The notes under the pieces are model-generated. The model saw nothing but the letters and a program-made list of their open reading frames with translations. It did not search any database and was not told the origin of the DNA. The translations under genes were made by a program, and so were the position numbers. A DNA stretch of 64,000 bases, taken from Deltaproteobacteria bacterium. GTDB taxonomy: Bacteria; SAR324; XYD2-FULL-50-16. The stretch covers positions 46,836 through 110,835 of the forward strand of contig JABHWU010000096.1 in NCBI GenBank assembly GCA_018657625.1, written 5' to 3'. Positions 18,517-27,397 of this stretch are shown here, one piece after another; position 1 is the stretch's first letter; each line of letters begins with the position of its first letter.

Positions 18517-19703
18517 GCCCGTTCCCCCTTTACTTTTAATGGTTTCATCCCTTGAATCCTGGGAAGCAGGTGACCGGGTTGTGAAAGTAAAAAATCCCCT
18601 GCTTTGATTTCATCTTTTAAAATATTGGCAATTTTAAGTGCTTTGGCATATGAAGATAAGGATGCGGTTTCTACCGTTTTATCTTTAATTTTAACCTCAC
18701 CCGATTTTAACTGCTCATAATTCAATCGACAGATGACTTTACCCGTTTTTTGCGGATAATCATAACTATAATCAATTACAGGAGCTTTGATGTCTTTATC
18801 CCTGACACAGGTTTGTTGTAAAACCGATTCATTTAAAATTGGAATTGGGATCCCGACACCAAGGGCTAAAGAAGTTCCATAGCCTCTAAAACTAACCCCT
18901 CTCACAAATTCTGGTACCATATCCTTCATATCACCTGTTAAAGCCAAAGTACCGGCACCTTCTGTCGGAATCTCTTTAACATTACGCTTGCAGGTCGGGC
19001 TATGTTGGGTACCTTCTGAATAAACATGTCCACGCGCTCCGGCAAGCCAAACACTGGTCCCTACGCCAATGGTTTTATATTGAGGATCATTTAAAAGCGG
19101 TGACAATTGCCCGGCGGAACAATAGGTCAGGTTTTTCATATTCGGTTTCAAATATCCGAGATAAGTATATATCGGTTTATCTGAGCAGTTAATCGCAACA
19201 TTATAATTCTGATAACAATTTCGTGGATTTACCATTACCGCCTGATTTAAGTCTTCCATGCGAAACCAGGTTCTGATTTCACGGTTAGGGTAATCCTGAG
19301 TACCATAAGATAAGCCGAATAACTGACATTTTTCACCTGCCACCAGTTTTTCAATAACATGACCACCGCCAAACCTAAATTCACCGGGGAAATACATATT
19401 AGCAGGATCGTTATGTTTTAATTGAGTTGCCCCAATATATAAATCCACAGCAGCAATACCTGAATAGGCAAGTACATCATCAATCCAGGCTTCTGTCATT
19501 CTAATCTTGGGTTTGCTATGACCAAAATTCAAGAAACAACCTGAAGAACACATTGGGCCAAAGGTTGCCGTTGTCACCACGTCAACTTCTTTGGCCGCCT
19601 TTTCCAATCCTTTTTTGTCAACATAATCTATTATTTCATCAGCTGTTAAAACCACAGCCTTTTTAGATTCAATTTTTTTATTTATCTGATCGTAGGTTTT
19701 CAT
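18513..19703 (-). CDS. homocysteine biosynthesis protein, DUF39 family
   Basis: This 396-aa protein matches the HcyBio/DUF39 family: 'ATFGPMCSSGCFLNFGHSKP' near the N-terminus with two cysteines, 'YIGATQLKHNDPANMYFPGEF', 'FGGGHVIEKLVAGE', and 'VWLAGARGHVYSEGTQHSP'. In methanogens it inserts sulfide into an aspartate-semialdehyde-derived intermediate to make homocysteine directly, bypassing O-acylhomoserine. It heads an operon with the NIL-ferredoxin and UPF0280 genes. No SAM riboswitch was recognised in the roughly 540-bp upstream region. Confidence 0.92.
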   Translation of the reverse strand: MKTYDQINKKIESKKAVVLTADEIIDYVDKKGLEKAAKEVDVVTTATFGPMCSSGCFLNFGHSKPKIRMTEAWIDDVLAYSGIAAVDLYIGATQLKHNDPANMYFPGEFRFGGGHVIEKLVAGEKCQLFGLSYGTQDYPNREIRTWFRMEDLNQAVMVNPRNCYQNYNVAINCSDKPIYTYLGYLKPNMKNLTYCSAGQLSPLLNDPQYKTIGVGTSVWLAGARGHVYSEGTQHSPTCKRNVKEIPTEGAGTLALTGDMKDMVPEFVRGVSFRGYGTSLALGVGIPIPILNESVLQQTCVRDKDIKAPVIDYSYDYPQKTGKVICRLNYEQLKSGEVKIKDKTVETASLSSYAKALKIANILKDEIKAGDFLLSQPGHLLPRIQGMKPLKVKGERA

Positions 19704-20239
19704 TTATTTTTTTGATTAGAATGTCAATAAAGAACATAAAATTGGTTGGTATAACAGCTATAAGCTTGCTCTTTTTAAATTAAAAAATCTACCGAAAAAT
19801 AGTATCCTGGAAAATACTTTTTGAATTAATTAAATAGAATATTTTTTATTATATTCATAAATAATTCAATTATATATACTACTTTCTTATTTTTTTAATA
19901 GAATGTTTATTATTTTTAAAGGATTAAACTGAATTGCGATACTCTAGCCAGAATGAGAGATCTTATCAGCTGAGCAAAGATTTCTCTCCGTTCCTCGTCG
20001 AAATGATATGGGCAAAGAAATTATTTGTTGCTTCAGATAATATGTTCAACCCAATAGAAAAGGGCTATAGATAGACAGGAGAACAGGGTCAAGGGGGTTA
20101 AAAGTGGTGTTCTCTGATAAGAGTGAACACAAAATTGAAAACCAGTATTTGTTCTTTGGTTTCAATCATATTCCATAATTTTCACTAGCAACAGGATTGA
20201 AATCATTTTCAAATAATTCAATCCGTAATATCTTCTGTT
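19704..20239. promoter_or_regulatory. intergenic region upstream of the homocysteine operon
   Basis: About 535 bp. The part next to the DUF39 gene is extremely AT-rich and should hold its promoter. The middle (about 19935-20030) is much more GC-rich and contains a hairpin-forming repeat-like element, listed separately. I saw no gene remnant. Confidence 0.35.
19948..20015. repeat. GC-richer palindromic repeat-like element
   Basis: The stretch contains AGAGATCTT and AAGATTTCTCT as imperfect inverted arms. It then has 'TCTCTCCGTTCCTCGTCGAA' followed by ATGA, a string resembling the dispersed TTCTCG...CGAAATGA repeats common in deltaproteobacterial genomes. It stands out from the surrounding AT-rich DNA. 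Only one copy is seen here, so repeat status is inferred. Confidence 0.35.
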
Positions 20240-20449
20240 TTAAGAATAGTTCTTAAGCAACCAGACAGGAACTTTGTCGATTGATATTTTGCCATTTTTA
20301 CTGGCATGTTGCAAATAAGGTTTGTTAATAGATGTTAATTTCGAAATGACAGCTTCACACTCTTTATACTGTTCAATAGCTTCTTCTAAAGTATTATGAA
20401 TTAAATTGGAAGCAAAAGCTCTGTTTCTTCTTTGAGACATATTTTTCAT
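20240..20449 (-). CDS. small hypothetical protein
   Basis: A 69-aa reading frame with a GGGGA-type ribosome-binding site 6-7 nt before the ATG; a second ATG three codons later is an alternative. The product is helical and charged ('TLEEAIEQYKECEAVISKL') with no signal peptide. I do not recognise it. The 78-codon frame just upstream on the same strand (20446-20682) would overlap it by 4 nt but needs a TTG start and has unconvincing composition, so I do not call it. Confidence 0.4.
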   Translation of the reverse strand: MKNMSQRRNRAFASNLIHNTLEEAIEQYKECEAVISKLTSINKPYLQHASKNGKISIDKVPVWLLKNYS

Positions 20450-20600
20450 TTTCTTTCCCCAATGATGAATATTTTTTTAAACCTTGGAACTATTATACTA
20501 GATAAATATTCAGCTACAAGGTTTATTTTATCGCATTGACCAGGAATATAGTGAATCGTTTTTATAAAATAAACCTCAATTAGGGTTCTTTCCTGAAATA

Positions 20601-20789
20601 ATGAATTTTTTAAAAAATCATATTGCTTCACCCACCATAAAAAATGTTGTGAACGGTGAAGTGTTACCAATGAATTTTTCAAATTGTGAATTTGAAATAC
20701 TAAGTTTTTCCGCCAAAAAAATTGAGTTGATAGCCAATTTTGTTCAGGACAAGTATGATGATTTCTCTGACTTAAAAAATAAAATATAA
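20601..20789 (+). CDS. possible small protein upstream of murB
   Basis: A 62-aa frame with plausible composition ('FEILSFSAKKIELIANFVQDKYDDF') ends 12 bp before the murB ATG. It has no clear ribosome-binding site and no recognisable family. It could be a leader-type gene of murB or a chance frame. Confidence 0.25.
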   Translation: MNFLKNHIASPTIKNVVNGEVLPMNFSNCEFEILSFSAKKIELIANFVQDKYDDFSDLKNKI

Positions 20790-20801
20790 TTGATTTTGAT
20801 C

Positions 20802-21755
20802 ATGCTATTAAAAAATATAAGTTACTATCAAACGGGCACAACCTGTGATCAGTTGTTACAACCACAATCCATTAATGAACTGATCGGAGTTTTTCAATAC
20901 ATCTCTCGTAAAAGAATCAACTACTTTCTAATCGGTTCCGGTAGCAATTCGCTAATTATGGATGATCATTGGCCAGGTGCTGTGATTAGCTTTAGCCAAA
21001 TGAAAAAATGCTCAATTAATGGTAATATTATAAAAACAGAAGCCGGGGTCAAAAATTCAAAATTCGCGGAACTTTGTCTTGATGCAAATTTAGCAGGAGC
21101 TAGTTGGATGAACGCTCTTCCGGGACAAATAGGGGCGACCACCAGAATGAACGCCCGCTGCTATGGTGGTGAAATTAGTAATATTGTAAAGTCAGTAAAA
21201 TCGATAACATCTAAAGGAAAAATTAAGGAATACCCTGCATCGGAAGTTTTTCTAGGGTATAAAAACACTATCTTTATTGACAACCGGGAAATTATCGCTG
21301 AAGTTGAATTTGATCTTAAACCTGGTAATAAAGAGGAAATTTCCGCTCATATGCAATATTGCAAAAAAGATCGAAACCTAAAACATCAGTTTTTATATCC
21401 TTCTTGTGGTTGTGTTTTTAAAAATAATTACCAGGCAAACGTCCCCAGTGGTTTGTTGTTGGAAAAAGCTGGTGTCAGAAAATTCAGTACCCCCAAAGTT
21501 GAAATCAGTCCCTATCATGCCAATTTTGTCTTCAACAAAGGGGTTGCCACAGCCAGAGAGATACTTGATACGACTTTCAAAATGAGAGATGCCGTCTATC
21601 AAAAATTTGGTGTCTGGCTGGAATATGAAATGGAGGTACTTGGAAACATTTCCGGTGATTTGAAGTCACAATTAAATTTTAAAAAGGAACAGTGTTTTAA
21701 TTCAGAAGCCTTATTGATCTTACAACAGGAATTTGAAAACTCACAAAAACATTAG
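20802..21755 (+). CDS. murB: UDP-N-acetylmuramate dehydrogenase
   Basis: MurB reduces UDP-GlcNAc-enolpyruvate to UDP-MurNAc with NADPH and FAD, an early cytoplasmic step of peptidoglycan synthesis. From ATG 20802 the protein is 317 aa. It has the FAD-binding segment 'LIGSGSNSLIMDDHWPGAVI', 'ASWMNALPGQIGATTRMNAR' followed by CYGGEI, and the catalytic-loop region 'PSCGCVFKNN' with 'SGLLLEKAGVRKF'. The proton-donor serine position appears as cysteine ('GCVFKN'), a variant seen in other MurB proteins. It is not in a dcw cluster; its neighbours are unrelated. Confidence 0.93.
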   Translation: MLLKNISYYQTGTTCDQLLQPQSINELIGVFQYISRKRINYFLIGSGSNSLIMDDHWPGAVISFSQMKKCSINGNIIKTEAGVKNSKFAELCLDANLAGASWMNALPGQIGATTRMNARCYGGEISNIVKSVKSITSKGKIKEYPASEVFLGYKNTIFIDNREIIAEVEFDLKPGNKEEISAHMQYCKKDRNLKHQFLYPSCGCVFKNNYQANVPSGLLLEKAGVRKFSTPKVEISPYHANFVFNKGVATAREILDTTFKMRDAVYQKFGVWLEYEMEVLGNISGDLKSQLNFKKEQCFNSEALLILQQEFENSQKH

Positions 21756-21770
21756 CAAGATTACAATTTC

Positions 21771-22643
21771 TTATTCCAGGTAATCAATATTCAAGACTGT
21801 ATTGGAAACACTTTTCAAAATTGCCTCGGTTTGCTGAATTATAGCTTCAGTATTTGATTTTTGAACCATGAGTTGCACCTGTTTGATATCTTTAAAACAT
21901 TGATCCGCGATGATCATATTACCAAGGGCTAAACTCAATGGATTTAAGCCTGAATGATCTGCAGTGGTTTCGATGTAACTCCCACAGAACATTTTTTGAT
22001 AAGGTCCCTCAATGGCAATCCCTGCCCTGGTATCTGTGTAGGGGCCATGGGAACGATAAAAAGCCAGCGAAGCAGCTTCCTTTATATCATCTAAATGATT
22101 AAAGGTTTTTTCAGGCACCATACCCAGGGATTTAATGGGTTTCTGATAGTTTAATTCATAGTCATTAGGCAATAGCTGGCGAATTAATTGAGGTGGAACA
22201 CCAGAATATGAAACCGAGATATGATCTGCAGTATGCCATTCGTTCATAGTCCTTAAACTCGGCATGGAGACTGGATGGGAACTAATAAAGGCCCGAATAT
22301 CCGTTTCACCGTTTGAAAGCGCATGTGACAATGCCACCTGTTCTGCAGAGATCGAAAAAGTTTCTGTATCCGTTTGGAGTTCAATTTCACACCCAAAATA
22401 GATGCTTCCGCTTGAACAACGACACCCACTGGCAGCTTGCTTGCCTCTGACAGAGGTTATTGAACGTGCCACTGCTCTTGGCAGGACTTGAACAATAGCT
22501 TCTTCAACCGTGAGTCTCAAAACACCTGAAAGTGCTTTGATTTCTTCTGCGATCAAAACACCGATAAAGGAATCTGTTAAATAGCCATCAAGAACTTTAT
22601 CTTGAGATCGATCCCGATCCCGGATTCTGATTTTACGTTTCAT
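21771..22643 (-). CDS. cytidine deaminase homologue lacking zinc ligands
   Basis: Across its 290 aa the protein aligns with the two-domain E. coli-type Cdd: 'SGSIYFGCEIEL', 'SAEQVALSHALSNGE', 'RTMNEW', then 'LPNDYELNYQKPIKSLGM', 'AASLAFYRSHGPYTDTRAGI' and 'MFCGSYIET' in the second domain. The catalytic zinc site is gone. The HAE histidine is serine (S99-A-E101), and the PCGHC segment is 'PVSMPSL' (from P124), with no cysteine. It should therefore not deaminate by the usual mechanism, and a binding or structural role is inferred. It overlaps alaS by 11 nt, so translation is probably coupled. Confidence 0.8.
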   Translation of the reverse strand: MKRKIRIRDRDRSQDKVLDGYLTDSFIGVLIAEEIKALSGVLRLTVEEAIVQVLPRAVARSITSVRGKQAASGCRCSSGSIYFGCEIELQTDTETFSISAEQVALSHALSNGETDIRAFISSHPVSMPSLRTMNEWHTADHISVSYSGVPPQLIRQLLPNDYELNYQKPIKSLGMVPEKTFNHLDDIKEAASLAFYRSHGPYTDTRAGIAIEGPYQKMFCGSYIETTADHSGLNPLSLALGNMIIADQCFKDIKQVQLMVQKSNTEAIIQQTEAILKSVSNTVLNIDYLE

Positions 22644-24492
22644 TAATCAAAATACCTCTGATTCTTCTAACACCCGCAGAACTGGCCTCTTCTTTTTTGA
22701 TCTTAAAATGCCCCATGATATTAGTGTTTTCGACATGGGGACCACCACATATTTCTTTGGCATAATCACCAATTTTATAAACTTTAACTTTTTCTTCATA
22801 TCTATCACCAAACAGACCAATCGCACCTTGCTCAAGAGCTTTTTCAACTGTCATCTCCGTAAACGAAATTGCTAAACCTTTTTGAATTTGTTGGTTTATG
22901 ATTTCTTCAACCTTTTGTTTTTCTTCGGGTGTCATTTTTTGATGATGTGAAAAATCAAATCGTAAACGGTCTGCGGTTAAGTTAGATCCTTTCTGGGCAA
23001 CACTGTCTCCCAAAACATCCCGTAAAGCCTGATGTAGTAAGTGAGTGGCGGTATGATATTTTTTAACTTGTTCTGAATTATCAGCTAAACCACCTTTAAA
23101 TTTTTGAGCAGATCCCGCCCGTGATTTTTCCTGGTGTTTCGTGTAAGCTTTTTCAAATCCTTCGCGGTCTACTTCAAGTTCATTTTCTCGAGCCAGCTCT
23201 TCCGTCATTTCAATCGGGAAACCATAAGTATCATATAATTTGAAAGCCTTATCCCCTGAAATTCGGGTTATTTTTTTACCAGAGCGTTCAAAAGCAATTT
23301 GGAATCCCCGCATTAATTTTGAAAATTCCTTTAATCCTTGTTTTAGGGTCTTACGAAACTGTTTTTCTTCTTTAGTAATTTCTTCTAGGATCTTATCCGC
23401 ATTATTTTTTATATTGGAATAAACATCTTCAAATTTACTGATAACTACTTTAGCAATCTCAGCTAAGAAATTTTGTTCCACTCCTAACTTATGTGAAGAG
23501 CGGATCGCCCTTCTGATTAACCGGCGTAGGATGTAACCCTGGTCGACATTGGATGGAACAATACCATCACTAATCAGGATTGTAGCTGTTCGGGCATGAT
23601 CAGCAATAATCCGCATATTTTTCACTGTTTGAATGGTCTCATCCTTATCATGAAAATTGATTTCATTAATGACCACACCTTTTTGGTACTGCTTGCCCGT
23701 CAGGTTTTGAATATGATCAAGAACTTCTGCAAAAATATCGGTGTCATATACCGATTTTTCAAGATTTAATACTGTTGTCATTCGCTCTAAACCGGCACCC
23801 GTATCAACATTTTGCTGTGCTGCCTGATTATAATTGCCCTGCTCATCTTTGATATATTCCATAAACACATCATTGCCGATTTCCATCCAATTATATTCAT
23901 CATTTTTAACATTAGATCCTATCGGCGGTTCACCTTCACCCACCCAATAAAACATCTCAGTATCAGGTCCACAGGGCCCGGTTTCACCTACCGGTCCCCA
24001 CCAGTTATCTTTAACTGGCATATAGGAAATTCGATCTTTGGGAATTCCATGCTGATGCCACTCATTGGCAGAAAATTCATCCGCCGGTGCATTTTCATCA
24101 CCCTCAAAAACAGTAATTGCGAGACGATTGATGGGTATTCCCATCCATTCTTCCGAAGTTAAAAATTCAAACGACCAGACAATGGCTTCCTTTTTAAAAT
24201 AATCTCCCAATGACCAATTCCCCAACATTTCGAAAAAAGTTAAATGGGTATCATCTCCGACTTCCTCTAAATCAATCGTCCGAATACATTTTTGACTGTT
24301 TGCCAAACGAACACCTTCAGGATGCTTCTCACCTAAAAGATAGGGTACCAACGGCTGCATACCAGCAGAATTAAATAGAGCCGTTGGATCGTTTTCAGGT
24401 ACTACAGATGCAGAAGCGATGATGGCATGTTCTTGTTTTTTATAATAATCCAGGAACTTTTTTCGAATTTCATGGGAGGTGTATGTTTTCAT
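22633..24492 (-). CDS. alaS: alanine-tRNA ligase, short form lacking the C-Ala domain
   Basis: AlaRS charges tRNA-Ala. The catalytic core is complete ('FLDYYKKQEHAIIASASVVP', 'DPTALFNSAGMQPLVPYLLG', 'TFFEMLGNWSLGDYFKKEAI', 'GPCGPDTEMFYW', 'VDTGAGLERM'). The editing domain has HxxxH (H480, H484) and CxxxH (C582, H586), read as CGGPH rather than the usual CGGTH. The protein stops at 619 aa, about 250 residues short of typical bacterial AlaRS, and lacks the C-Ala domain. Length and core sequence resemble short AlaRS forms of Patescibacteria-type genomes. The downstream gene overlaps by 11 nt. Confidence 0.93.
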   Translation of the reverse strand: MKTYTSHEIRKKFLDYYKKQEHAIIASASVVPENDPTALFNSAGMQPLVPYLLGEKHPEGVRLANSQKCIRTIDLEEVGDDTHLTFFEMLGNWSLGDYFKKEAIVWSFEFLTSEEWMGIPINRLAITVFEGDENAPADEFSANEWHQHGIPKDRISYMPVKDNWWGPVGETGPCGPDTEMFYWVGEGEPPIGSNVKNDEYNWMEIGNDVFMEYIKDEQGNYNQAAQQNVDTGAGLERMTTVLNLEKSVYDTDIFAEVLDHIQNLTGKQYQKGVVINEINFHDKDETIQTVKNMRIIADHARTATILISDGIVPSNVDQGYILRRLIRRAIRSSHKLGVEQNFLAEIAKVVISKFEDVYSNIKNNADKILEEITKEEKQFRKTLKQGLKEFSKLMRGFQIAFERSGKKITRISGDKAFKLYDTYGFPIEMTEELARENELEVDREGFEKAYTKHQEKSRAGSAQKFKGGLADNSEQVKKYHTATHLLHQALRDVLGDSVAQKGSNLTADRLRFDFSHHQKMTPEEKQKVEEIINQQIQKGLAISFTEMTVEKALEQGAIGLFGDRYEEKVKVYKIGDYAKEICGGPHVENTNIMGHFKIKKEEASSAGVRRIRGILINET

Positions 24493-24983
24493 TATATATG
24501 ATCTGACTGAGAATTAAGATTAAAATGACAAGTACGGATTTTGTGATCTACTTACGACAAAAAATCGCCTCTTGATCATATGGATTTACTTTTTTCTTAT
24601 CAAGCTGAATCTGTAATTTTTCTAAAAACAAGCTATTTTGCTTATTTTATTTCTAAGACATTCGTCTCACTTTCTTTTATTTACAGTACTAGTTCTAAAT
24701 TGGGATACCAGCTAATTTGGATAAAATCAGAGGTAATAAATAAATAAAATGAATCACAAAAAAGCTAATCATCTATTTTTTTTAAAATTACTTGCAATTT
24801 TCTTTATAAATATATAAACATTTACCAACCAGATTACTGGTATTAATCTAAGTTTACATCGGGCATAGGCCTTAGATTTCTGAATGAAAGTACCATTTGT
24901 CATAAGTTTCGAAGAAAGTTAGTCATAGTGGATGCTGGAAGTTGGAAAATAATTAATTAACAAAATATTTAATGAGGTTCACA
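24493..24983. promoter_or_regulatory. divergent region alaS / cold-shock gene
   Basis: About 490 bp of AT-rich DNA lies between alaS (minus) and the csp gene (plus). Cold-shock genes usually have long 5' leaders that affect translation, and the 150 bp before the csp start could be one, but I see no diagnostic cold-box. No gene remnant was found. Confidence 0.3.
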
Positions 24984-25184
24984 ATGACGAACGGAACTGT
25001 AAAATGGTTTAATGAAAATAAAGGTTTTGGTTTTATTGAGCAGGAAAATGGTGATGATGTTTTTGTACATTATTCAGCTATTAAATCAGAAGGTTTCAAA
25101 ACATTAAATGAAGGTGACAAAGTTACTTTTGAAATCGAAGTTGGCCAAAAGGGCCCTGCTGCTGTAAATGTTATACTCGCATAA
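24984..25184 (+). CDS. cold-shock domain protein (CspA family)
   Basis: The 66-aa protein, from ATG 24984 with GAGG 7 nt upstream, is a single cold-shock domain. '[17 protein letters not shown]' contains RNP1 and 'DVFVHYSAI' is RNP2; it ends '[13 protein letters not shown]'. It binds single-stranded RNA and DNA and acts as an RNA chaperone. It is monocistronic with a strong intrinsic terminator 22 bp after the stop. Confidence 0.97.
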   Translation: MTNGTVKWFNENKGFGFIEQENGDDVFVHYSAIKSEGFKTLNEGDKVTFEIEVGQKGPAAVNVILA

Positions 25185-25204
25185 GCACGCATGATCATTA
25201 CGAA

Positions 25205-25236
25205 TTAAAAAACCTCCCTTTAGGAGGTTTTTTTTG
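25205..25236 (+). terminator. intrinsic terminator of csp
   Basis: AAAAAACCTCC pairs with GGAGGTTTTTTTT around a short CTTTA-type loop. This gives a classic stem with a run of eight or more T residues. Confidence 0.92.
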
Positions 25237-25538
25237 CCTCAAACACCAACTATCCACCCTCTGTATTCGTTATTTTTAACGGATTCTTTTTATTCAGAAA
25301 CTCCATTTATCTTATATGCAGGCCAAAATTTACCTTCTATGTTTTGGCGTATTTTAAAGCAATTCCTGTAAAGAAATAAGCAGTATCTCACAATCAAACA
25401 TTCACCGTCTAGACAGGTTTTTTCGTTTGATATCCAGCTGAATTGTTTATTTTTATAACCGATTATCGACTGTTATTATCAGAAAGTTCTTCCGATGTTT
25501 TCTCTAAGTGAACATCATTCTTTCATTTTTACCTTGTT
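25237..25538. other. intergenic spacer
   Basis: About 300 bp between the csp terminator and the 3' end of the ornithine cyclodeaminase gene. I see nothing in it that I can name. Confidence 0.3.
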
Positions 25539-26501
25539 TTACATTTCTACAACTGTTCCTAATTTTTGTTCCTTTGCTTTTTGATAAATGAGTGTCGCAG
25601 CAACTAAGTCAAATAGAGCCATTCCGACTGATTTAAAAAATGTCGTTGGATTATCGGATAACTGTACTTGCCCTGTGATCAACTTACCTAAAGTCAACAA
25701 TTGAGATACTTTAGAAGTTCCATTTTTTAAAGGTATAGCCAGGTCCCCTGATTCTTTGGCGGCAAAATCTGTATCCATAAATATCTGGTCCACGGTTTCA
25801 GATAAAACATCAGGCAGCTCTCTCATATCTGGTTTAAATGATCCAACTGCGATGATGTTTTTCCCCTCAAACAGGTCTTTTTGGTTTGGTATAACAGGGG
25901 TATTTGAAGTAGTCGTGGTTATAATAATTTTTGAATACTCCATTAATGACTCAACTGTTTCTACAACCTTAAAAGTTACGCGGGGTAATTTCTTCTGAAG
26001 TTTTTGACAATATTCTTCCAAATGGGTTGAAAACTTATCATAAATATAAACGGTTTCGATCTCTCTTTCTGAACAGGCAAATTGTATTTGATGAAATCCC
26101 TGGACACCTGCGCCAATTAAGCCCAATGTTTTGGCATTCTTAGGTGTTAAGTGTCTAATTCCAACACTGCCAACCGCTGCTGTCCGCATGGCCGTTAATT
26201 TTGATCCGTTTATTAAAGATAAAGGCTGACCGGTCTGCCCGTCATTTAAAACCAAAACACCATCAACCACGGGAAGTTTTTTTTCTGAATTACCCGGAAA
26301 AATACTGACAAGTTTTGTACTAAAAAAATCTTCGGTAAAACAAGGCATCAGCAATAATGTGTTTTCCTGTATATCTAAATGTGATCGGTCCGGCATCGTA
26401 AAAAGATTCTCTTCATAAATCTTTAAAGCAGATTCCATCGCATTGATGAGTTCCTGGCAGGTTATTGCCTGCTCGATATTATCCTGGCTGATACAAAGCA
26501 T
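25539..26501 (-). CDS. ornithine cyclodeaminase / mu-crystallin family protein
   Basis: The 320-aa protein has the family layout. The substrate region contains 'FFSTKLVSIFPGN' and 'GVLVLNDGQTGQPLSLINGS' followed by 'KLTAMRTAAVGSVGIRHL'. A Rossmann NAD-binding motif, 'LGLIGAGVQGFHQIQF' (about 127-142), follows, and later 'NIIAVGSFKPDMRELP'. Members convert ornithine to proline and ammonia or act on related imino acids. The next gene upstream encodes a plant-type arginase that would supply ornithine, which supports the ornithine cyclodeaminase assignment; the exact substrate is inferred. Confidence 0.85.
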   Translation of the reverse strand: MLCISQDNIEQAITCQELINAMESALKIYEENLFTMPDRSHLDIQENTLLLMPCFTEDFFSTKLVSIFPGNSEKKLPVVDGVLVLNDGQTGQPLSLINGSKLTAMRTAAVGSVGIRHLTPKNAKTLGLIGAGVQGFHQIQFACSEREIETVYIYDKFSTHLEEYCQKLQKKLPRVTFKVVETVESLMEYSKIIITTTTSNTPVIPNQKDLFEGKNIIAVGSFKPDMRELPDVLSETVDQIFMDTDFAAKESGDLAIPLKNGTSKVSQLLTLGKLITGQVQLSDNPTTFFKSVGMALFDLVAATLIYQKAKEQKLGTVVEM

Positions 26502-26556
26502 CTTTTTCCTTTTATAAATATCTTAATTAACTAAGTAACGAAGCCTGTACGTATGC

Positions 26557-27381
26557 TCATGTTAGCATTTTTCCGGCCAGTTCTTTTAGAAATTTAGCCG
26601 CAACCATGGCCGTCATATCATTGATATCTCTGTCAGGATTATATTCGACAATATCAGCACCAATGATAGGAACCTCAATATTTTGAATGATGGTTAACAC
26701 TTCTCTCACACTTAAGCCCCCAGGTTCATGATGGGAAATACCGGGAGCAAATGCCGGATCTAAAACATCTATATCGAGGGAAATATACAGCGGTCCATCA
26801 AAGTTAAAATTAATATTGGCCTCAATATCACGGGCTTCAATAATTTCGGTATTAAACCTGACAGATTGTTTTTTCTGATGATCATTCAAGGTCCTGATCC
26901 CAACCTGAACCAATCGACCTGCTAATTTTTCTTCCATAATTCTGGCAAAAGGGCAGGCATGTGCCAATTTGTTGCCTTCAAAATGATCATATAAATCGGG
27001 ATGGGCATCAAAATGTAAAATATTCAGGTTTTTATATTTGGCACCTATCACTTTCAGAACTGGATACGTAATCGCATGATCGCCACCTAAAATTAATGGC
27101 TTAACATCCTTTGATACCAAATCAGAAACACTCGCCACAATCTGTCCGAAACCTTCAGTACCGTTTTTCAATTCCAAATCACCGATATCCTGAAACTGAT
27201 CAGCTTTCCCTAAATCTAAACCAAATTCAGAAAACAGATTTGATGAACCACAATGTAGAGCTTTTCGGATTAAAGGAGGTGCTTTAGCAGAACCTCGCAT
27301 AAATGTAGAGTTTTCATCTGAAGGAACACCCAAAATTACTATATCTCCAGGTTTTAAATGTACTGGTTGGCTCGTTTTCAT
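26557..27381 (-). CDS. arginase (plant-type, agmatinase-like ureohydrolase)
   Basis: The 274-aa cytoplasmic enzyme has the binuclear manganese motifs of ureohydrolases: 'GGDHAITYP', 'HFDAHPDLYDHFEGNKLAHA' and 'SLDIDVLDPAFAPGISHHEP'. The stretch from 'ILHFDAHPDLYDHFEGNK' through 'FARIMEEKLAGRLVQVGIRT' closely resembles plant arginases, which are agmatinase-like in sequence but act on arginine. With ornithine cyclodeaminase 55 bp downstream and rocD in the same window, arginine to ornithine plus urea is the likely reaction. Agmatine as substrate cannot be excluded. Confidence 0.82.
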   Translation of the reverse strand: MKTSQPVHLKPGDIVILGVPSDENSTFMRGSAKAPPLIRKALHCGSSNLFSEFGLDLGKADQFQDIGDLELKNGTEGFGQIVASVSDLVSKDVKPLILGGDHAITYPVLKVIGAKYKNLNILHFDAHPDLYDHFEGNKLAHACPFARIMEEKLAGRLVQVGIRTLNDHQKKQSVRFNTEIIEARDIEANINFNFDGPLYISLDIDVLDPAFAPGISHHEPGGLSVREVLTIIQNIEVPIIGADIVEYNPDRDINDMTAMVAAKFLKELAGKMLT

Positions 27382-27397
27382 TTTAAATATGTATTCA

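Noticed and set aside
20446..20682. 78-codon minus-strand frame overlapping the 20240 gene by 4 nt
   Set aside because: It needs a TTG start, lacks a ribosome-binding site, has unconvincing composition and is antisense to an equally weak plus-strand frame.
22633..24492. Frameshift explaining the short AlaRS
   Set aside because: The stop follows a natural end of the editing domain. The downstream sequence encodes the Cdd-like protein in another frame and shows no C-Ala sequence.
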